A stretch of DNA of 64,000 nt from Armillaria gallica (lineage: Eukaryota; Basidiomycota; Agaricomycetes; Agaricales; Physalacriaceae), in contig JBANDB010000020.1 of the NCBI GenBank assembly GCA_037576215.1, positions 620,001-684,000 on the forward strand. Reading direction: 5' to 3'. This document shows, piece by piece, positions 58,876 through 64,000 of this stretch. Under the pieces are notes generated by a model. That model was not told where the DNA came from. It did no database searches and worked only from the letters and a program-made list of their open reading frames with translations. The stretch's first letter is position 1. Every line of letters starts with the position of its first letter. Position numbers and translations under genes: made by a program.

Positions 58876-58884
58876 CTCCCCCTC
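58876..58884 (-). promoter_or_regulatory. Polypurine tract of the copia element
   Basis: GAGGGGGAG on the minus strand stands immediately before the LTR start TGTTGC. This is the plus-strand primer site of LTR retrotransposons. Confidence 0.85.
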
Positions 58885-58897
58885 GACACGATGCTTC

Positions 58898-61800
58898 TCA
58901 GAGCTTCAGCCCCAGTAATTCAATCATATGATTCATTTTCTCCCTGCTGAGAGCCTTCGTGAGGATGTCTGCTGGCATTTCGTTGGTGCAAAGGTGCTCT
59001 AGGCAAATGGTGCCTCGATCAACTTCATCGCGCAGCCAATAGAACCGGAGGTCAAGATGTTTGACACGGCCGTGATGGTCTGGATTCCAGGCAACTGATA
59101 AGGCTGATTGGTTGTTGATACAGTGATGGGCCTAAGACTTCCATGGCAATGGCAACACCAACTCGGAATGAGCTTGGTTAATTAACGTAGTAGCACGGCA
59201 ATCAAGGCGATCGTGTGTGTGAGTGGTTCGGGGCACCTCTGTGCAGTAGAACAATTCCTCTATATGCAAGAATACACTGCGACTTTAAGTCTGTGAAGTA
59301 GTACTGTTTGGTAGTTGAGTACTAAATGCTATGGCTTCAAGCCGGTAGGGATCTCTCGAAATGAGAGGTAACGAAAACGTGCTGTGAGACTAGAAAACGT
59401 CGCTCAACGGTAATCGGAGCAGGGTGAACGATGGAGAATAGACTAAACGGTCGGCAATAGTCTATGGGTGAGCGAGGCGATGAGAAAACGGCGTGGGGAC
59501 TGCGAGTGGCGAAATAAACGTGGAACGAGGTGCTGAGGGTGGACTGGCAAGAGAAAACGTGGAACTATGAAAACTGGTGGCGATACTAGTCCTATACGAT
59601 GCGAGGGTGCTGAGTCGATGTCGAAACTGGTCTGGTACTGAAATGATCCTATCCTATGTCAAAACTAACCTTCAAGTCCACTTGAGGGACTGATACTATA
59701 CAAAAACTTGCTGAACTGATCCTCAGTCTGCTCTGAGACTACCCAAGTGGGTGACGATAACGATGGCGAAAGTGAAACGATGACGGCCTATAAAGATAAC
59801 ATGGGCGAGGTATGGCGCGGCGATCACATATTGGCACAGTATGAGCATGCACCAATAGTGTTAAGAGTGAAGAGCACGTAGGGAAGGACTCTTCACAGTT
59901 AAAAACCATGAGATAACTCTGGTGAGCTCAAGAGTCAATGTGCGATCAAGAATATGCTGGTGCAAACAGTATATTGCCATAGAACAGTGAATAAACGTTG
60001 TTTACTGGTGATACACTAGAGCGTGACGATAATTGACGTAGTCTGGGGTCAACTGGAGATGAACTGCCTTGTAACTACGTTTTCTAGCTAGTTTTTATAC
60101 TACAAGTACGAATTTATAAATAGAGTAAATACGGGAGACTTAGTAAGGCTGTAAGGCCTTGGCTTTGTAAAAAGTCGTAGGAAACATATGGTCCTTGGTC
60201 TTCTAAAGTAACAGCAACTCATTGACGTTGCCTCGTATGGATGAGAACTGTATGGTTTTGCTGAGCGATGAGTGGATTGTTAGGTGCTGTTTAGTTGCGG
60301 ATTACTTGAGCAATAGTCGTCGTGCTGAGGAGTACACATGGGGTAACATTTTCTTGAGGCCTTGGCGAAGTAACAGCCTTAGTAAACACGCTCTGTAGTT
60401 GCTGTAGCTGTGAGGGTACTCGCGTCTATCATGTCATTTTCATTAAGTGATCAATGAGCGCATCAGCTGAGTGCTTCTGAGTGATGCATCAATTCCATAT
60501 TGGGATGATTGTCGATCGAAGGTGCCTTGCCATGATGAAGTATGGCAATTATGATGCGTGGCCAGATGGGATGGATAACAAAGCGCGTAAGGAGTGGTTG
60601 CCATAGGGTGAAAGTGGTATCAATGTGCATGCAATCATTGGTTTGCTGAAAGGCCATTGAAGGGACAATAGCGTTAATTAGCAGGCAAAATCTGTGAATT
60701 CTGAGCGTACAGAGCCTGGAGGCTCATCAACAGAGTGTGGATGGTGAGTGGCTCTCGAAGCCAAATTCCTTGAATAGATTCACAGCCATAGGATCTCTTG
60801 CCCTGCAGCAACTGCGGTGACATATTCAGCTTTGGTGGTTGATAGGGTTACCATCGACTGAAGTCTACCCATCCAGCTCACTGCTCCAGTACCCATTTTG
60901 ACAACAAATCCTGAGGTTGAGCGACCATTATCCGGGTTTCCACCATAGTCTGCATCTGTGTAAGTTCTGAATAACTCTGAACTTGTTGCATTGGGTGAGT
61001 AGGTTACTTTTAGGTCAACTGTCCCCTTTAGGTATCAGAGGACGTGCTTCAGAGCTTCCCAGTGCTGGGTTCCAGGGTTTTGCTGAACTGGGAGAGCACA
61101 CTGACAGTGAAGGCAATATCGGGGCATGTCGCAATGGCCAGATATGCAACGGCACCAAGAATTTAAAGGTAGGGAACATGCCGCATCATTTCTCATTCCT
61201 CAGGAGTGGTAGGTGACATTTTCAGGTGTGGATCAAGAGGTGTACTGACACTGTTGCAGTCAGACATTCTGGCGTGTTCCAAGACATTTAGGATGTATTG
61301 GCATTGGCAGATTGTAAGTGTTCGGCTCAAGCGGTCTCTCTGGATTTCTACGCCAAGAAGATACGACGTGGGACCTAGATCCCAAAGCTTAAAGTGCTTC
61401 TTGAGGTCTTCAATTGCCTGTCACACAGACTCCATGGACCTCATGGTGATGGTCACATCATCAACAAAGACAGGGACGATGATTTGAGCATCATCCTTCT
61501 TATATACCCACACACTGTGTTCGCAGTCCACTCTGTCAAACCCCATCTCTGTCATTACCCCATGTAGTTTCTTATGCCACTCATGCCCAGCTTGCTTCAA
61601 CCCATATATAGATTTGAAGAGGTGCAGCACCCAGTCCTTTCCCTTGGTCTCAAATCCCTCTGGTTGTTCAAGGTAAACTTCCTCCTGCAGGTCTCCTGTG
61701 AGTATCCCTTTGCAACATAGCATGCTTTGTAATGTTCAATCGATCCATTAGCATTTTGCTTCACTTTAAATACCTATTTTCCACCAATTGCTTTCTTGCC

Positions 61801-63500
61801 AGGGGGTAGTTCGACGAGTTCAAATGTGCTGCTTTCTTGTAATGCTGCAAGCTCCTGCTGAGCTGCCTCATACCATCAGTCAGCCTCTTCTCCTGGTCGG
61901 CTCATAGCTTCTGCTAGGGTCTTAGGCTCATTGTCAGGTGATGAGGCTTTCATTGCGACTTCCATTACAGCTTGGAAAGCAATTTTGAGGGTATCTGCAT
62001 AGGAGATGTACTCAACATCTTGGGAGACAAAGACCATTCTGGTAAGGATATCATCCTCTGTGAGCAAGGGTGTGTTGTCAGGTGGGTCATCTGTGCTGGG
62101 ATCATGAGACTCCTGTACATTTCCTTTGCTACTGCTGTTATCAGTGGATATTGATGATGGACTTTGGCTAGGTACTGCTGGTGAGGCCTGTTTGTTTTGG
62201 TTTCGGAATCCATGACTGGTGTTTGGAGGTGGTATGATAAGGCCTTTAGAATCATATTGTGGTTCAAAATGGGCATGAGGTCATGACTGGAGTGGTGGAG
62301 ACTGCTCAGGCGATGCATGTGTGCTTGGTGAGGGTGTGAGAGGTGACCCTGGAGACATAGTTACTTCTGGTGGAGTGGGAGATGCTGATCGAGATGGCTC
62401 AGATGGGGAAGGTTGCTTGTTGGTAACTGTATCATCTCCCCCTCAGCAAGGTACCTTGATATCTGGTAGTTCTACATCTTGGTTGTTTGAGATTTCTTGT
62501 TTCATTGGTGGCATGTGGATGTCGCCAAAGGGATTTATGATGTGAGTATGGTTTCCAGGAAAGACACGCTCATCAAATACAGCATGGCTGGAGATGATAA
62601 ATTGCTGAGTGGTGGGGTTCCAGAACAACCACACTTTTGTCCCTTCTGGATAGCCAACAAAGATGCACTTTTGAGAGTGTGATTCCAGTGCTCGCTGTTT
62701 TTTCTTTTGGACTAGCACATATGCAAGACATTCAAATACATGGAAGTAGGATATGTTAGGTTTACAATGTTGAGGGTTCCATTTGGTGAAGGGAGTTGTG
62801 TTAGGAAGGGGATCTGTTGGTATGTGATTCCAGACATAGATGAATGTTTGCACTGCAAGCCCCCAGAAGGATGGTGGAAGGTGGGATTCATTCAGCATAG
62901 CAGTAGCCACCTCAGCGATCATACAGTTAGCTCACTCTGCAACACCATTTTGGTATGGCTAATCAGGCTCAGTGTGTTGTCTTGTTATCCCATGATTGCT
63001 ACAAAAGTTGGTGAATTCTTTTCCCATGTATTCCCCACCCTTGTCCTCCTGAAATTCAACAATTTTCAGCCCAGGGTGGGCATTCTCAGCATATGCCTTG
63101 AACTGCTTGAAGGCTGCGAAGGCATCACTTTTGTACTTTAGGAGAGAGACACCCCATATATCTGAAGCACTGCAGATGAATGTGACCCAGTATTGGTAAC
63201 CCTCTGGTGTCGCAACTGGCATTGGACCTTTGAGATCACTGTAGACAAGTTCAAGCAGGCATGTTTTTTGCTTTGAGGGACCATGAGGGATGTTGTGGCA
63301 ATGCTGTTTGCCAGTGAGACATGGTGGACATATTGGGTCTGCTGGAGGTCCTGACTCTAGTTTCATTCCTGTAACAAGCTGCTTTGCATGCATTGTATGG
63401 TGTTGATGTTATGGTGACAGCATCACTTGTGCCAGAGTGTATCATCCATGTGGCAAGTGCTTGTCAAACTTGAGTTTGCCAATTCAAGAAAGGATTGCGT
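58898..63500 (-). pseudogene. Ty1/copia pol, degenerate, interrupted by a nested element
   Basis: Minus-strand order is integrase, reverse transcriptase, RNase H, as in copia. The integrase reads CLTGKQHCHNIPHG, the catalytic block VYSDLKGPMPVATPEGYQYW, FQEDKGGEYMGKEFTNFC and the C-terminal AYVLVQKKKQRALESHSQKC. The RT reads VYLEQPEGFETKGKDWVLHL, SIYGLKQAGHEWHKKL and VFVDDV. RNase H reads GGNPDNGRSTSGFVVKMGTG and STTKAEYVTAVAAGQEILWL. The C-terminus (NQSALSVAWNPDHHGRVKHL, TNEMPADILTKAL) ends at the stop 58898-58900. Stops include TAG (62959-62961), TGA (62932-62934) and TAG for Trp in GGKWVFK (~61776). The RT lacks the segment between VAKGYSQ and GDLQEEVYLEQ. Gag and protease are not seen. 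The coding line is split at 59124-60729 by another element. Non-functional. Confidence 0.92.
59124..60729 (-). mobile_element. Solo-LTR-like element, copy B (1606 bp, TSD ACAG), nested in copia
   Basis: It starts TGATGGGCC and ends GGCTCATCA, with 4-bp direct repeats ACAG at 59120-59123 and 60730-60733. It interrupts the copia RNase H reading between PLTIHT and NNQSALSVA, so the insertion is certain. The last ~90 bp and the minus-strand TATAAAA (complement of 60093-60099) correspond to copy A at 6477-7798. Internal sequence is otherwise diverged, with no coding potential. Same interpretation as copy A: solo LTR, minus orientation. Confidence 0.75.
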
Positions 63501-63525
63501 AGTTGCGTTAACATAGCCAATAGTA

Positions 63526-63621
63526 GTGGTCAAAGTGGCTGATTACTTGCATGATTTTGATCCAATTATTGCACGATTATTCATCAAAATCGGACTCAAA
63601 ATCAGCCTCACATTTGACCAC
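63526..63621. repeat. ~96-bp imperfect palindrome
   Basis: The left arm GTGGTCAAAGTGGCTGATT and the right arm, read on the other strand as GTGGTCAAATGTGAGGCTG, continue to match through a second ATGATTTTGAT/CGATTTTGAT block toward the centre. It lies about 250 bp before the ATG of the edge ORF. Confidence 0.75.
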
Positions 63622-63868
63622 TCACTTTAAGCACAGTGATTTTTGATTGTGATTCTAAATAGTTACAGTATACCTGAGTTAAACTTTCCTATTCATGTCC
63701 ATCTCTCCCTCGTCTCCCACCTACAAACATGTCACACCTGCAACCAAGTTGCAGAGCGTGCACTAAAAAGCTCATCAGCACATACTTTGCCTTTTGTAAG
63801 GCAAACAAAACTTGTTGGCGACAGCATCTCAAGCAACACAATCATATATGCCCAGCCCATGACATGAC

Positions 63869-64000
63869 ATGGCCATGGCCACTGCCATCGATACACTGTC
63901 CCTCTCATCTCTCTCCTCCGAGTCAGGCTTTTCTGATTCTTCGGACAGTGAGGGGGAATCTCCTGATGATTCATCATCTCCCTCAGATGTGTTTGGTTTG
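63869..64000 (+). CDS. Acidic Ser-rich ORF, N-terminus only
   Basis: ATG 63869 reads MAMATAIDTLSLSSLSSESG, followed by SDSSDSEGESPDDSSSPSD, and is still open at the edge. Low-complexity acidic/serine N-termini are common in fungal transposases and nuclear proteins, but nothing specific can be claimed. The first of three clustered ATGs (63864) is in another frame. No intron is evident in the 44 visible codons. Confidence 0.4.
   Translation, partial: MAMATAIDTLSLSSLSSESGFSDSSDSEGESPDDSSSPSDVFGL

Larger units (their letters stand above)
63500..64000 (+). mobile_element. Start of another element abutting copia (runs off right edge)
   Basis: Copia similarity ends just upstream of the LWHK motif (~63440-63500). 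What follows is unrelated: a long imperfect palindrome and a plus-strand open frame, the layout of the terminal region of a DNA transposon. Superfamily and target duplication cannot be decided from what is visible; an ordinary gene is possible. Confidence 0.35.

Overview
The window looks like nuclear DNA of a basidiomycete fungus, most likely an Agaricomycete. The evidence is as follows. Genes are cut by many 45-60 nt introns with GTRNGT donors and short acceptors. The recognisable families are fungal: a Plavaka-type DNA transposase, a type-I-like metacaspase, secreted fungalysin (M36) metalloproteases with FTP propeptides, a fungal AMP-dependent acyl-CoA ligase, small F-box proteins, and multi-pass membrane proteins of the basidiomycete DUF6534 kind. 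Intron-rich genes are broken into pieces by simple ORF reading, so the spliced models given here are hand-built from splice sites and family conservation.

Layout. 1-2.45 kb: a Plavaka transposase on the minus strand, running off the left edge and open throughout. 3.9-4.8 kb: a dead metacaspase copy. 6.4-13.6 kb: repeat-rich DNA with a solo-LTR-like element (6477-7798, TSD TCGG), two blocks of ~116-bp repeats carrying splice-site-like motifs (9.2-10.4 kb), a fungalysin scrap and a 976-bp hAT-like non-autonomous element with 8-bp TSDs (12600-13575). 14.9-16.7 kb: a second fungalysin scrap and the intact metacaspase. 18.5-25.5 kb: two divergently transcribed fungalysins. 27.1-29.8 kb: the acyl-CoA ligase. 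31.0-32.6 kb: a decayed F-box/LRR gene. 34.7-36.8 kb: a DUF6534 membrane protein made of many tiny exons.

38.6-57.4 kb is a locally duplicated array. Its unit contains a promoter, a plus-strand F-box gene and, facing it, a minus-strand membrane-protein gene. Two F-box copies look intact (39773 and 49000); others are frameshifted, truncated or reduced to scraps. A second DUF6534 gene (53052-54869) and a very small predicted secreted peptide gene (45896-46071) sit in or beside the array. 58.5-64 kb: a paralogous first exon of the small secreted peptide lies just left of a minus-strand Ty1/copia element. The copia has a 196-bp LTR, several C-to-T/G-to-A nonsense changes and a deletion inside the reverse transcriptase. 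A second solo-LTR-like element (59124-60729, TSD ACAG) is nested in it. Near 63.5 kb the copia gives way to another sequence, with a ~96-bp palindrome followed by the start of an acidic plus-strand ORF.

The genes do not form a single pathway. The common themes are local duplication and decay (metacaspase, fungalysin, F-box, membrane protein, small secreted peptide) and nested transposons. Several dead copies decay mainly by CpG-to-TpG/CpA transitions, as expected if duplicated DNA is cytosine-methylated or hit by a RIP-like process. I did not find a clearly new enzymatic system. The least explained structures are the exon/intron-like 116-bp repeats, the solo-LTR pair, and the F-box/membrane-protein array with its tRNA-like islands.
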